A DNA stretch of 64,000 bases from Glaciecola flavus (GTDB lineage: Bacteria; Pseudomonadota; Gammaproteobacteria; Enterobacterales; Alteromonadaceae), in NCBI RefSeq assembly GCF_042646125.1, contig NZ_JBHRSW010000014.1, positions 1 through 64,000 on the forward strand, given 5' to 3'. The notes under the pieces were generated by a model. The model was not told the origin of the DNA. It saw only the letters and a list, made by a program, of their open reading frames with translations, and did not search any database. Positions 33,806 through 43,439 of this stretch are shown here, in pieces; positions within the stretch are counted from its first letter, which is position 1; each line of letters begins with the position of its first letter. The translations under genes were made by a program, and so were the position numbers.

Positions 33806-35310
33806 CTTTTCCAAATTGCGATTTCCCTGTTGTCGTTTTCTTCATTGCGTGTCAAGCGGCCAGAAGCGACATCAAGAATGTAGCTAAACAGCTCGTCTGC
33901 ACAGGCATCAATGCTTTTTTCTTCGTCCAAAATGACACCCGCGTTAAAATCTATCCAATGTTTCTTTCGCGAAGCCAAGTCAGAATTGGAGGCTATCTTC
34001 ACCGTCGGCACCGGAAAGCCAAGAGGCGTGCCTCTGCCTGTGGTAAATAGGATCATATTTGCGCCAGCTGCAGCTAGCGCTGTTGATGACACGGCGTCGT
34101 TACCGGGTGCTTGCAATAAGCTTAGTCCAGCTCCTCCTTGACTGCGCTCACCATAAGCGATCACCTCATTTACCACGGCTTGTCCACCTTTTTGAATGGC
34201 ACCTAGCGATTTTTCTTCTAGCGTAGTGAGGCCACCGGCTTTGTTTCCTGGTGAAGGGTTTTCATAGATGGGTTGATTGTTTTTGATAAAATAAGATTTG
34301 AAGTCTTCGACTAGATGAACAATCTCATTATAAACGGCTTCTGATGCTGAGCGATTCATGAGTACTTGTTCTGCGCCAAACATCTCAGGCGTTTCTGTTA
34401 AAATAACGCGGCCACCATATTCAGTGAGCTTATCAGATACGCGGCCTACGATGGCATTGGCTGTTAATCCACTAAAACCATCCGAACCGCCGCATTTCAT
34501 TCCGATACTTAGCTCACTTACCGGAACTAATTCTCGTTTATCGTGTGCCATGAGATCGAGCAAGGCTTCTATATGCTGTAGTCCAGTTACTATTTCGTCT
34601 TCAACTTGTTGAGAGTTAAAGTAACGCACTCGCTTTCTCTGTGTTTTTGGCAGTCCAGAAACGAAAGTAGATAGTTGGTTGTTTTCGCAACCCAAGCCGA
34701 TTATTAATACGCCTCCGGCGTTTGGGTTTTGCACGAGACTCTGCAGTACTTTTCGCGTGTTGTTCAAGTCATCACCAAGCTGAGAACAGCCAAAAGGGTG
34801 GGTTTGGGCAATATAGTCATCAGCTTTGTTGGGGTATTGCTTTTTGCATATATCCGCAATTTTTCTCGCCGCTTGGTTAACACAACCTACTGTATTCACA
34901 ATCCACACTTCGTTGCGAATACCTACCTTTCCAGTTTCGCGCAGATATCCACTAAATGTTGGACACGGATTCTTTATCGTTCTATCGCTATCTGTTTTTT
35001 TGAAAGAGTATGTTTCACTACCATTTAGTTGCGTGCTTAAGTTGTGACTATGAACATGCTCACCCACGCAAATATCACTTGTCGCCAACCCGATAGAAAA
35101 ACCGTACTTGTATATGTGATCGCCTTTGTTGATAGGGCTTAATGCTATTTTATGTCCGGCGGGTATATCTTGCTTTAAGGCTAGGGTGTTTTGTGTATCC
35201 GCGGGGTTTTCTATTTCGCTATTTTTGGACAATGATGTAATGGCAACTGCGACGTTGTCGTCATGGTGAACTCGTAATGCTTTGCGTGTTGTACTGCTGT
35301 TTTCCTGCAT
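33790..35310 (-). CDS. uxaA: Altronate dehydratase-type enzyme (UxaA family)
   Basis: This 506-residue protein has full UxaA layout: an N-terminal SAF domain (about residues 1-95, DIPAGHKIALSPINKGDHIY) and a C-terminal dehydratase domain (YLRETGKVGIRNEVWIVNTV; TAQTHPFGCSQLGDD-type stretch; MKCGGSDGFSGLTANAIVG). Altronate dehydratase is an iron-dependent lyase producing 2-keto-3-deoxygluconate. Here it would act on altronate derived from L-galactonate via tagaturonate. An L-fuconate role is the alternative. It is transcribed alone from a promoter containing the shared palindrome. Confidence 0.9.
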   Translation of the reverse strand: MQENSSTTRKALRVHHDDNVAVAITSLSKNSEIENPADTQNTLALKQDIPAGHKIALSPINKGDHIYKYGFSIGLATSDICVGEHVHSHNLSTQLNGSETYSFKKTDSDRTIKNPCPTFSGYLRETGKVGIRNEVWIVNTVGCVNQAARKIADICKKQYPNKADDYIAQTHPFGCSQLGDDLNNTRKVLQSLVQNPNAGGVLIIGLGCENNQLSTFVSGLPKTQRKRVRYFNSQQVEDEIVTGLQHIEALLDLMAHDKRELVPVSELSIGMKCGGSDGFSGLTANAIVGRVSDKLTEYGGRVILTETPEMFGAEQVLMNRSASEAVYNEIVHLVEDFKSYFIKNNQPIYENPSPGNKAGGLTTLEEKSLGAIQKGGQAVVNEVIAYGERSQGGAGLSLLQAPGNDAVSSTALAAAGANMILFTTGRGTPLGFPVPTVKIASNSDLASRKKHWIDFNAGVILDEEKSIDACADELFSYILDVASGRLTRNEENDNREIAIWKSGVTL

Positions 35311-35326
35311 CGATTTTTATTTAAAA

Positions 35327-35340
35327 ATATAAAATTATAT
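35327..35340. promoter_or_regulatory. Candidate operator ATATAA-AA-TTATAT
   Basis: A perfect inverted repeat with the same half-sites and 2-base spacer as 30802-30815 lies 17 bases upstream of the uxaA-type start codon. This suggests coordinate control, most simply by the IclR regulator of the cluster. Confidence 0.5.
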
Positions 35341-35394
35341 ATAAAATATTACATGATTATCTGAATTTAGGCTATGAGGAATTGAGATAATAAA

Positions 35395-35420
35395 AAAGGC
35401 GCACCAATTGATGCGCCTTT
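35395..35420 (-). terminator. Rho-independent terminator of the TonB-dependent receptor gene
   Basis: Read on the minus strand, AAAGGCGCA - 8-base loop - TGCGCCTTT is followed by a run of T (35391-35397 on the other strand), a textbook intrinsic terminator 23 bases beyond the receptor stop codon. Confidence 0.88.
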
Positions 35421-35442
35421 GCCATTCTAAGGGAGAACAATC

Positions 35443-37836
35443 CTAGAACTTATAGGCAAACTTTGCGTTCCAGTGACGTGGTAGCTCAGGCAACACAATC
35501 TGCGTACCAAACAAGTCTGGGAAGTTGGAACGGAAGTAGTCTTCGTTGGTTGCGTTTTTAAGCGTGAAGTTGACGCTCCAATCTTCTGCTTCGTACGAAA
35601 GACCTGCGTTTACAAGCGTGTAGGCAGGCAGCGTCAGCGCACCAGAAAAACCAGAAGCGACTTCGTCTACGTCGACAACACTTAGGCTAGTTGCAAAACC
35701 ATTTTGGAAGTCGTAAGTGGCAGTTAGCGAGTAGATATTTTCTGGGATCCCTGCTTTTACCGCACCGGTATTGTTGTATGCAGCGTTACCATTTGGCGTA
35801 CCACCAAAGAATATTGATGGGTCACTGATCAATGGGAAGTCTTCTGCACCAAAGAAGCTAAACTGGAAGCCACCACCGTCTAACACGGTTAAGTTGACAA
35901 CTTCTACCTGAGTATAGCCAGCCGTTACGACTAGCTGCTCATTGACCACCCAACGCAATTCAACTTCTGTACCTTCGTTATTAGTGGTGTTATTGGTAAC
36001 AGTAGACTGTGCATTGATATCCGTTCTCTCTTGCTCATATACAGAAATAGCAAAATACAAGCTGTCGTCTAAGAATGAACCTTTTACGCCGTACTCGAAT
36101 AATTCTGAGGTATCAAAGTAGCCGCCAGGAATATCTTCGACGTCAATATTGGCACCTTGTCCCGCTATGATTGTAGATTGCTCAGCAACGGTAATGTATG
36201 GAATAAGACCGATAGGCGTTTTGTAGGACACACTGGCGTTCCAAGACGTACCATTTGTTGAGTCTTCGGCATAAACGTCATCATCCCCACCAAACAATGT
36301 TAATCCACCTGGCGTCGTGCTTTCTACGTCAACGGTGTCGTAGCGCACGCCGAGTACAAAATTCAAGCCCCACTCCCAAGTTAGGTCAGTCATGGCCGCT
36401 ATGCCTAAGTTAAGGTACTTACCGTCATCATAGTTAGAAAACTGATTACCAATTCGAGTTGCAAGTAAACGTCTGTCGAGTGCGGTAGAGGGCCCCGTTA
36501 AGTCACGACGGTCAAAGTATTCGTTTATGAAGTCATCGCCGCTTCTGAAATCTGTGTAGCGCAATGAAGGTGAGATTTTTACCTGTCCATATAAGTCCCC
36601 AGATTCAAAGTCAAAGGACGCAATGAACTTCTCTTCAAACACAAAGGCATCATGGAACTGAGAAAAACCATAAGCGTTTTCGTTGAGGTTTTCATACGCC
36701 TCGTAAAACATTTGGTTTTTAAACTCCCAACCAGAGTCAGCGTAATAAATTGCATCAAAGTAAAGGGTAGTCACTTCGTTTTCTAATACGTCATCAGCAG
36801 CGATCAGTGTTTGGTCTCTACCTAATTGCGTTGTGCCTACATCTACTAAAGATAATGATTCACCGAAACTACTGCCGTCTTCAGTAAGCGGGTCACCTAT
36901 ACCGACGAACAGGCCACCTTCAAAATATTCGAAGTGTGAAATCGAACCATCGCCATTAGCATCTAGAGGACGAGCATTACCTGTGATATAGGTACCATTG
37001 TCGATAAGCGCTTGCGTGGCTCGGTTCCAACCAGCATTTTGGTTACCGTCATACTTGTGATACATACCACCAAACTCAATACTTAAATTATCATTTAAGT
37101 CCATATCAAATGCCGCTTGAATAACGGTTTGGTCGGTTTCACTGTTGCGGTAAAAGCTATCAGAGTTTTCTATTTCACCGTACAAATAATAACCAAAGTC
37201 CTTTCCGCCTATTTTTGAAGGCCCGCCAACTTCGGCAGTAATAACATTCTTATCCCATGTACCTGTGGTATATGATAATGCACCGGTTGCTTCTTCTAAA
37301 TATTCACCTCTACCGACTTTAGCCGACTTAGGGTTGAAGTTGAGGTACCCACCTATTTTTGATGGGCCATAAATTGGAGAGGCGGGTCCACGTACAATAT
37401 CTACTCGGCTAGAGGCACCAATAGGCGTTGGATAGTTACCTGGATTGTCCAGTCGTCTTACACCTCTAAAATATGTCTCGCCTGGTGTTCCACGTACATC
37501 CAAAGAACCGGCTACACCAAAAAACGATTGGGTGAACGTACCAGGTGTAAATGCGACTAATTCATCGATATCAGATACGTTAAAACGGGCTAGTTGTGCC
37601 TCTGAGATGGTTGAAGCTGAACGAGGCGTTTCCAAAATAGATTTGCCAAAGCCAAATACTGACTCTACATCTTGACCTGGAAGACTACCCAGTGAACCCG
37701 TTACCTCAATGCGCTCGACAGATTCAGCATCGTCTGCTTCTTGAGCAAAGGTAGTTGTCGAAATTAAACTAATACTGGCGAGTGCAAGTGCCAAAGGACT
37801 GCGTTTAAATTTAAATGTGTTCACGTGTTTCCTCAT
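35443..37836 (-). CDS. TonB-dependent outer-membrane receptor
   Basis: This 797-residue protein has a signal peptide ending TTTFA-QEADD. A likely TonB box (VERIEVTGS) is followed by a plug domain (SASTISEAQLARFNVSDIDE; SRVDIVRGPASPIYGPSKIG) and a large barrel ending in the family-typical aromatic residue (NAKFAYKF). It imports a substrate too large for porins, presumably an oligosaccharide released by the sulfatases and GH29 enzyme, or a siderophore. The location at the end of the sugar cluster favours the former. No SusD partner is present. The 287 bases upstream hold its promoter. Confidence 0.9.
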   Translation of the reverse strand: MRKHVNTFKFKRSPLALALASISLISTTTFAQEADDAESVERIEVTGSLGSLPGQDVESVFGFGKSILETPRSASTISEAQLARFNVSDIDELVAFTPGTFTQSFFGVAGSLDVRGTPGETYFRGVRRLDNPGNYPTPIGASSRVDIVRGPASPIYGPSKIGGYLNFNPKSAKVGRGEYLEEATGALSYTTGTWDKNVITAEVGGPSKIGGKDFGYYLYGEIENSDSFYRNSETDQTVIQAAFDMDLNDNLSIEFGGMYHKYDGNQNAGWNRATQALIDNGTYITGNARPLDANGDGSISHFEYFEGGLFVGIGDPLTEDGSSFGESLSLVDVGTTQLGRDQTLIAADDVLENEVTTLYFDAIYYADSGWEFKNQMFYEAYENLNENAYGFSQFHDAFVFEEKFIASFDFESGDLYGQVKISPSLRYTDFRSGDDFINEYFDRRDLTGPSTALDRRLLATRIGNQFSNYDDGKYLNLGIAAMTDLTWEWGLNFVLGVRYDTVDVESTTPGGLTLFGGDDDVYAEDSTNGTSWNASVSYKTPIGLIPYITVAEQSTIIAGQGANIDVEDIPGGYFDTSELFEYGVKGSFLDDSLYFAISVYEQERTDINAQSTVTNNTTNNEGTEVELRWVVNEQLVVTAGYTQVEVVNLTVLDGGGFQFSFFGAEDFPLISDPSIFFGGTPNGNAAYNNTGAVKAGIPENIYSLTATYDFQNGFATSLSVVDVDEVASGFSGALTLPAYTLVNAGLSYEAEDWSVNFTLKNATNEDYFRSNFPDLFGTQIVLPELPRHWNAKFAYKF

Positions 37837-38123
37837 AAAAATGTGTAGTCAGTGTTGTAAGCAAATGACTTAAGCTTTTGATACTGACGAATGGATAGCA
37901 GGTTAAATGCCAAATAGTTGTACAAGTGGTCAAGATTTGTTTTTTTGTATGTAATTGAAATATATAGATTAAAATAGCATCAATAATATGTTTGAAAATT
38001 TTATAGATGAAAATATACAAAAAGAAATTTGTGTTGCACTAGTTTGGTGATGATTATGCTTGTTTTGGTGCAAAAAAACTAGTGCGTTGTAGAAGTGGAA
38101 GAATGGCATCTACAACGCTAAAT

Positions 38124-38501
38124 TTATACCAGCTTAGTAGTATCGGGGAGGGTGACAAAAATAGAGTGCCTGATTTCATTGTTCAGTGCTTTGCTGCAAT
38201 GACCTTCGCCCACTGTATCCTCTAATAAAACCGTGTCTCCGCCGCTAAAAACTCTTTTTTCACCAGAGGAAACTGTAAACTCCGCGCTGCCCTTCAGGAT
38301 GAACATTAGTTGTCGATTGGGGGCAGGGTGCCATTTAAAGTCATAGTCAGCGGGTGTTTCGCGAAAAATTATCTTACCCGCATCAAACTTTTCTGACAAC
38401 AGGCCAATTGGGCCACCGTCAGCCAATGCAATCTCGGCTTCACCAAAATGACTTTTTCCTTCTGTATCGTTGTAAATGCGGGGAATACGAATAACGCTCA
38501 T
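38124..38501 (-). CDS. Single-domain cupin protein
   Basis: This 125-residue protein contains a beta-barrel cupin pattern (FKWHPAPNRQLMFILKGSAE; SGGDTVLLEDTVGEGHCSK). It is half the size of the bicupin ureidoglycine aminohydrolase, so that identity is unlikely. As last gene of the ureide-type operon, 1 base after the allantoate-amidohydrolase type gene, it may act on an intermediate or sense it. Function not recognised. Confidence 0.75.
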   Translation of the reverse strand: MSVIRIPRIYNDTEGKSHFGEAEIALADGGPIGLLSEKFDAGKIIFRETPADYDFKWHPAPNRQLMFILKGSAEFTVSSGEKRVFSGGDTVLLEDTVGEGHCSKALNNEIRHSIFVTLPDTTKLV

Positions 38502-38502
38502 A

Positions 38503-39762
38503 TCAAGCTACCTCTGAGTTATTGGAATAAGAGTCGGCAGACAGTTTGTGCATAAAATCGTTGAAAACAGCCAGTGTTGCGCTGACATCTTCAACACAAA
38601 TCGCCTCTTTTGGATTGTGACTAATGCCTTTGTCACAGCGCATAAACAGCATGGCTACTGGGCATAAATCAGCCATTGCCATTGCATCATGGCCTGCACC
38701 TGAAAACAAACGCATAGGTACAATATTTTGTGCAACAATGGCATGTTCCAGTTCTTTTTGCAGACGCTCATCACAGCTGACGGCCGGAGCACTGTGAGTT
38801 TGTTCATAACTTAAATTGACGCCCCGACGCTGAGCAATATTCATGCAGCTATCTAAAATGTCACTTACTGTTTGGTCACGCAGTTCATCGTTGTCACTGC
38901 GGATATCGAGGCTAAAACGCGTATTACCGGATATGACGTTTACGCCGTTAGGGCCGTTTTCAATCTTTCCAATGGTTGCGACAAGCCCTGCTTGTAGTGC
39001 CTTCTTTTCGATTGCTACGATCATTTCACTCGCTGCAACTAGACTATCCTGACGCAGAGCCATAGGCACTGTGCCAGCATGTCCAGCTAAGCCTTCTAAG
39101 GAAAACATAAAACGCCTTGCGCCGGCAATGGCGCTCACTATGCCGACTGGTAGGTCATTGGCTTCAAGTACTGGACCTTGCTCAATATGCACCTCAAAAT
39201 AGCCAAGGATGTTGTCAGGAGACAATTGTGCATTCTTAACTTTGTCAAAAGATAAGCCAAAGGTTTGCAGGGCTTGTGCGAGTTTTATGTTGTGTACATC
39301 GCGAAGCTCTGCCCATTCGCTTTGCCACTTTCCGGTCAAAGCACGGCTACCTAGCAAAGTGGAGCCAAAGCGCGTGCCTTCCTCATCGCCAAAACCAATA
39401 ATATCGACATGAAAAGGAAAGGTGATATTGTGTTGATGACAGTACTGCATAAACACAATGGGCAGCACCACACCTAGCATACCATCATATTTTCCGCCGT
39501 TGGGAACCGTATCTAAATGGCTGCCTATTAAAAAGCGAGGAGCATTGATATCCTCACAACTGGAGCGACACCAAAAGTTACCTGCTGCATCTTGCCAAGT
39601 ATGCATGTTGCCAAGCCTTGCCCATTGACTCACCAGTTCATTGGCTTGCCGGTGTTCTTGGCTAAGATAGCGACGGTCTAAATAATCCAAGGATTGACTT
39701 ATTTTGCCAAGTTCGTCGCAATAGTCCATGACACGCTGAGCGAGTTCAGCAAATGGTGCCAT
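38503..39762 (-). CDS. Allantoate amidohydrolase / N-carbamoyl-amino-acid hydrolase family
   Basis: This 419-residue M20-type enzyme has the dinuclear metal-site segments LIGSHLDTVPNGGKYDGMLG, GFGDEEGTRFGSTLLGSRAL and EVHIEQGPVLE, with GAGHDAMAMADLCP near the C terminus. The family hydrolyses ureido groups, with allantoate, ureidoglycine or N-carbamoyl amino acids as substrates. The adjacent aminotransferase resembles ureidoglycine-glyoxylate transaminase, which makes allantoate (or ureidoglycolate) the favoured substrate. Two bases separate it from that gene. Confidence 0.85.
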   Translation of the reverse strand: MAPFAELAQRVMDYCDELGKISQSLDYLDRRYLSQEHRQANELVSQWARLGNMHTWQDAAGNFWCRSSCEDINAPRFLIGSHLDTVPNGGKYDGMLGVVLPIVFMQYCHQHNITFPFHVDIIGFGDEEGTRFGSTLLGSRALTGKWQSEWAELRDVHNIKLAQALQTFGLSFDKVKNAQLSPDNILGYFEVHIEQGPVLEANDLPVGIVSAIAGARRFMFSLEGLAGHAGTVPMALRQDSLVAASEMIVAIEKKALQAGLVATIGKIENGPNGVNVISGNTRFSLDIRSDNDELRDQTVSDILDSCMNIAQRRGVNLSYEQTHSAPAVSCDERLQKELEHAIVAQNIVPMRLFSGAGHDAMAMADLCPVAMLFMRCDKGISHNPKEAICVEDVSATLAVFNDFMHKLSADSYSNNSEVA

Positions 39763-39764
39763 TG

Positions 39765-41006
39765 TTATTTATCCTCATTCTGTAAGGGATTCACCTTAGC
39801 GTAAACATCATATGCTGCGTCGATAGCTTCGCCTAATGGTAGCTTATGACCGTTTCTGCGCAATACGCTTTCCAGCGATTGTAAAGTCTGAAAAACAGCA
39901 TCTTGTCGGGCATTGTATCCCATGGTACCTATTCGCCAGATTTTGCCTTGAAGCGGGCCAAAGCTCGTGCCTATTTCGATATTAAAATCATGTAGCATTT
40001 GGTGGCGTATTATTTCGCCGTCAACAGTGTCAGGAATATAGACACCCACTACATTGTGCATTTTATGCGCCAAATCGCCAAATGGCTCGAGGTTTAGCGC
40101 TTTTACCCCAGCTAACATGGCATCGCCAGCGACTTTATGGCGAAAAATTGTGCTGTCTATGCCTTCTTCAAGCAAGTTAATGGCGCACTCTCTTGCGCAA
40201 TACAGCATTGAGGCGGCTTCCGTGTGGTGATTTAGGCGCTCACTGCCCCAGTAATCCATGATCATGGGCAAATCAAAATAATTTGAACGGATGCGCGAAG
40301 ACTGTCCATCGCTGTGGTGACTGCTGCGAATACCCGCTTCAACATGACGCCGTTTGCCTACTAGTTCAACATAGCGTTCACTTAAGGTAACAGGCGCGCT
40401 ACCAGAAGGGCCGCCTAAACATTTTTGTAGACCCACTGACACGGCATCAAGTTGCCATTTGTCAGTTTCAAAAGAATTGCCACCAATAGAAGCAGTGGCA
40501 TCACTGTAAAATAGCACATCATGACGAAGACAGATTTCACCTAAATGCTCAAGCGGTTGCAGCATGGTTGTAGATGTATCACCTTGCACAACAGCTAATA
40601 ATTTAGGTTGCACGTTGATGATGGCTTGTTCGATTTGTTCGGGTAAGAAAACCTCACCCCAAGGCACTTCAATCGTGTGAACCTCGGCATCACAACGTTC
40701 AGCTATTTCTGCTAGCAAATGTCCAAAACGCCCGAAGATAGGCACGAGTACTTTGTCACCGGGTTCAATGGCTGAGACCAATACCGCCTCGATACCGGCT
40801 CTTGATGTGCCATCAATCAGAAAGGTTTGCTCATTCTGGGTCATGAATACTTGGCGATACAAAGCCATGACTTCATTCATGTAGCCAGTCATGACTGGGT
40901 CGTATTGTCCTACTAGTTGCGTTGACATGGCGCTCAACACACGCGGATAACAATTAATGGGACCAGGGCCCATTAATAAACGAGGTGGGGGAGATAAGGT
41001 TTTCAT
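39765..41006 (-). CDS. Class V aminotransferase, ureidoglycine-glyoxylate transaminase type
   Basis: This 413-residue PLP enzyme shows LLMGPGPINCYPRVLSAMS, TFLIDGTSRAGIEAVLVSAI, SDATASIGGNSFETDKWQLD and VSVGLQKCLGGPSGSAPVTL (Schiff-base Lys in QKCLGG). The sequence resembles the PucG/HpxJ branch of alanine-glyoxylate transaminases. In bacterial purine catabolism this branch transfers the amino group of ureidoglycine to an oxoacid, giving oxalurate. Linkage to an allantoate-hydrolase type gene supports this. Confidence 0.83.
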   Translation of the reverse strand: MKTLSPPPRLLMGPGPINCYPRVLSAMSTQLVGQYDPVMTGYMNEVMALYRQVFMTQNEQTFLIDGTSRAGIEAVLVSAIEPGDKVLVPIFGRFGHLLAEIAERCDAEVHTIEVPWGEVFLPEQIEQAIINVQPKLLAVVQGDTSTTMLQPLEHLGEICLRHDVLFYSDATASIGGNSFETDKWQLDAVSVGLQKCLGGPSGSAPVTLSERYVELVGKRRHVEAGIRSSHHSDGQSSRIRSNYFDLPMIMDYWGSERLNHHTEAASMLYCARECAINLLEEGIDSTIFRHKVAGDAMLAGVKALNLEPFGDLAHKMHNVVGVYIPDTVDGEIIRHQMLHDFNIEIGTSFGPLQGKIWRIGTMGYNARQDAVFQTLQSLESVLRRNGHKLPLGEAIDAAYDVYAKVNPLQNEDK

Positions 41007-41016
41007 TTACATCATC

Positions 41017-41835
41017 CTACAAAAAGAGTTGACCTAGCATACGGACACCGGTAAACATCAGTACTACGGCAAAGATTTTTTTTAGTTTTTGGGCGTCCAG
41101 TTTGCTGGCTAATGAAGCGCCGAGAGGCGCAAACAGCACGGTTAAGGGTACAATACAGACAAAGCCGACCAAGTTGACTAACCCTACCGTGCCAAAGGGG
41201 GCATCACTCGGGGCAGTACCTACAATGAGCATGGTGAAAGCGGCTGGTAGCGATATCAGTAAACCCACCGCTGCGGCCGTGCCGACAGCTTTGTGCGCAG
41301 GGTAATTACAAAATGTGAGAATGGGTACGGTCAGGGTGCCGCCTCCAATACCTACGAGTGAGCTAAATAGACCGACATTTGTTGCCATAACCGACTGTCC
41401 AGCAATGCCTGGAAGGTTTTTTGCTATCGGCTTCTTACTGCCAAACAGCATATTCAATGCTGACAATGTGGCGATAATACCAAACAGCATGGTTAGCCAA
41501 TCACCGTCTATACGCGTTACCAACCAGCTACCTATTAACACGCCAGCTAAAATAAATGGCCCCCATATTTTCAATAAGGCAAAATCAACATTGCCTTTTG
41601 AGCTGTGAGCACGGATGGAGCTGATTGAAGTAGGTACTATCGTCGCTAACGAAGTCGCAGTAGCAACAACCATGGCAGATTCAGCCGACACGCCAAAAGC
41701 TTGAAACAAAAAGTACAGTACCGGCACGATAACTATGCCGCCCCCTACACCAAGTAATCCAGCGAGTAGGCCAGCAAAAACACCAGTGCACATCAGCGCA
41801 AAAATTGTGGGGATATGTTGTATAAAAAATTCCAT
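41017..41835 (-). CDS. TauE/SafE-family membrane permease
   Basis: This 272-residue protein has about eight membrane helices and the repeated family motif LLGVGGGIVIVPVLYFLF near the N terminus and GIGGGTLTVPILTFC near the middle. TauE/SafE proteins move small organic or sulfur anions. Here a carboxylate such as oxamate, oxalate or a ureide is a plausible cargo given the operon. Its ATG overlaps the stop of the upstream GGT-like gene (TAATG). Confidence 0.87.
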   Translation of the reverse strand: MEFFIQHIPTIFALMCTGVFAGLLAGLLGVGGGIVIVPVLYFLFQAFGVSAESAMVVATATSLATIVPTSISSIRAHSSKGNVDFALLKIWGPFILAGVLIGSWLVTRIDGDWLTMLFGIIATLSALNMLFGSKKPIAKNLPGIAGQSVMATNVGLFSSLVGIGGGTLTVPILTFCNYPAHKAVGTAAAVGLLISLPAAFTMLIVGTAPSDAPFGTVGLVNLVGFVCIVPLTVLFAPLGASLASKLDAQKLKKIFAVVLMFTGVRMLGQLFL

Positions 41836-43439
41836 TACTCAGCCTTTGTATTGGTTGTGTGGTGTTCAGAGACAAGCCCTTTACCGTCACTACGGGGATC
41901 ACTCGCGGCGATGACGTTGTCGGCACTCTTTACAATTGCACCGGCATGCCCCATGAGTTCATTGCAAGCCTCGACTATGGCGATATCGTGGCCTAGCTCG
42001 CCAAGCTTGTTTCCAATTTGCTCAGCTAGATCACGCTCGATTTTTAGGTTGTGCGAGGCGTCACCCCATGTTCTACCAAGTAACCAGCGACCCAAACTAA
42101 TTGAATGATCTAGCGCCTGCTCTTGGTATACATGGCGGACAAACAAAGCGGCTTGGGTTTGGGGTTGACCTTCACCACCCATAGTCCCATAAACCATGCG
42201 TCTACCATCATGCAAATCTGCAAACGCAGGATTCAGCGTGTGAAAAGGTTTAAGACCTGGTTGTAAAAATTGCAGACTATTGGGGTTTAGTGAAAATGAT
42301 GTACCGCGATTGTTCCAGACAATACCAGTAGAGGGACTAACCACACCACTACCAAATTCCCAATACAAGCTTTGAATGTAACTGACCATTCTGCCTTCAC
42401 TATCACACGCGCCCATCCAAATGGTATCTCCCTGTTTAGCTTCGTGAGGCCACGGGAGTGCGTGCTGAAGATCAATATTTTTTGCAAGCGTTTGTATATA
42501 TTCCTCAGAAAGTAAATCTGCTAAGTCTATATTTAATCTCGATTCATCGCTCACATACTTGTCACGCAGTATAAATGCCTGTTTTGTGGACTCAATCAGC
42601 AGGTGCGCCATGTCTGCCTCGCTGCCAACTTTATCTGCTAGCTTGTCGTAAATAGCCAGAGTGAGCAAGGATGCAATTCCCTGCGTGGGAGCCGGAAGAT
42701 TGTATAAGCGTCCTTTACTGGTATTGACAGACAGTGGTTTGACAATCTTGGCTTGGTAACTGCGAAAGTCTTCTATGCAAATTGGTGAACCAGATTCTTG
42801 TAAGTCTTGTGCCAACTTTTCTGCAATATCACCCTGATAAAAGTCTTCCAATCCATTGTTTACGAGTGTTTGCAGTGTATTTGAAAGTGCAGTCAGCTTC
42901 AGTATTTTCCCTTTTTTTAGGGCTTTTCCCTTAATTAAAAAGGGCGCAAAATGTGGGTCCAATGCAAATTCATCATATGTTTTAAAACTTGCATCGGATA
43001 AACTTTGCGTGACTTCAATCCCCCATTTAGCTTGGCTAATCGCGGTATCGAGCAACTTACTCAAAGGTAGGGGAGTTTGCCACTGGGAACTGATCGCCAA
43101 GGCTTGTTGCCAGCCCGCAACTGCACCAGCCATGGTGAGTGCTGCTTTCGCACCTCTTGAGGGTATTGCGCCGTTAATTTGGTGACGCTGGTAATAGTCG
43201 AGATCCGCATTTTTTGAAGCAACGCCGCTTGCATCAATCCCGATAGGATCTTTATTTGGCTCGCTAATCAGCCAAAAACCGTCTCCCCCTAAACCATTCA
43301 TGTGAGGGTATTCGACAGCGATAGAAGCCGCAGCAGCTACCATTGCTTCTATCGCTGTTCCGCCATTTTCCAATATTTGTTTACCGACATTCGCCGCAGC
43401 AAAGTGCGGAGCGGTAAAGGCCACTTGAGCCGTATTCAT
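41835..43439 (-). CDS. Gamma-glutamyltranspeptidase-like Ntn hydrolase (oxamate amidohydrolase-like)
   Basis: This 534-residue protein of the GGT family has HMNGLGGDGFWLISEP near the N terminus, the likely autocleavage threonine near residue 339 (KQGDTIWMGACDSEGRMV), and GTMGGEGQPQTQAALFVRHV near the C terminus. There is no signal peptide, unlike periplasmic GGT. In Klebsiella the GGT homologue HpxW is an oxamate amidohydrolase next to an AtzE-type amidase; the same pairing here suggests that role. It overlaps the amidase gene end by four bases. Confidence 0.82.
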   Translation of the reverse strand: MNTAQVAFTAPHFAAANVGKQILENGGTAIEAMVAAAASIAVEYPHMNGLGGDGFWLISEPNKDPIGIDASGVASKNADLDYYQRHQINGAIPSRGAKAALTMAGAVAGWQQALAISSQWQTPLPLSKLLDTAISQAKWGIEVTQSLSDASFKTYDEFALDPHFAPFLIKGKALKKGKILKLTALSNTLQTLVNNGLEDFYQGDIAEKLAQDLQESGSPICIEDFRSYQAKIVKPLSVNTSKGRLYNLPAPTQGIASLLTLAIYDKLADKVGSEADMAHLLIESTKQAFILRDKYVSDESRLNIDLADLLSEEYIQTLAKNIDLQHALPWPHEAKQGDTIWMGACDSEGRMVSYIQSLYWEFGSGVVSPSTGIVWNNRGTSFSLNPNSLQFLQPGLKPFHTLNPAFADLHDGRRMVYGTMGGEGQPQTQAALFVRHVYQEQALDHSISLGRWLLGRTWGDASHNLKIERDLAEQIGNKLGELGHDIAIVEACNELMGHAGAIVKSADNVIAASDPRSDGKGLVSEHHTTNTKAE

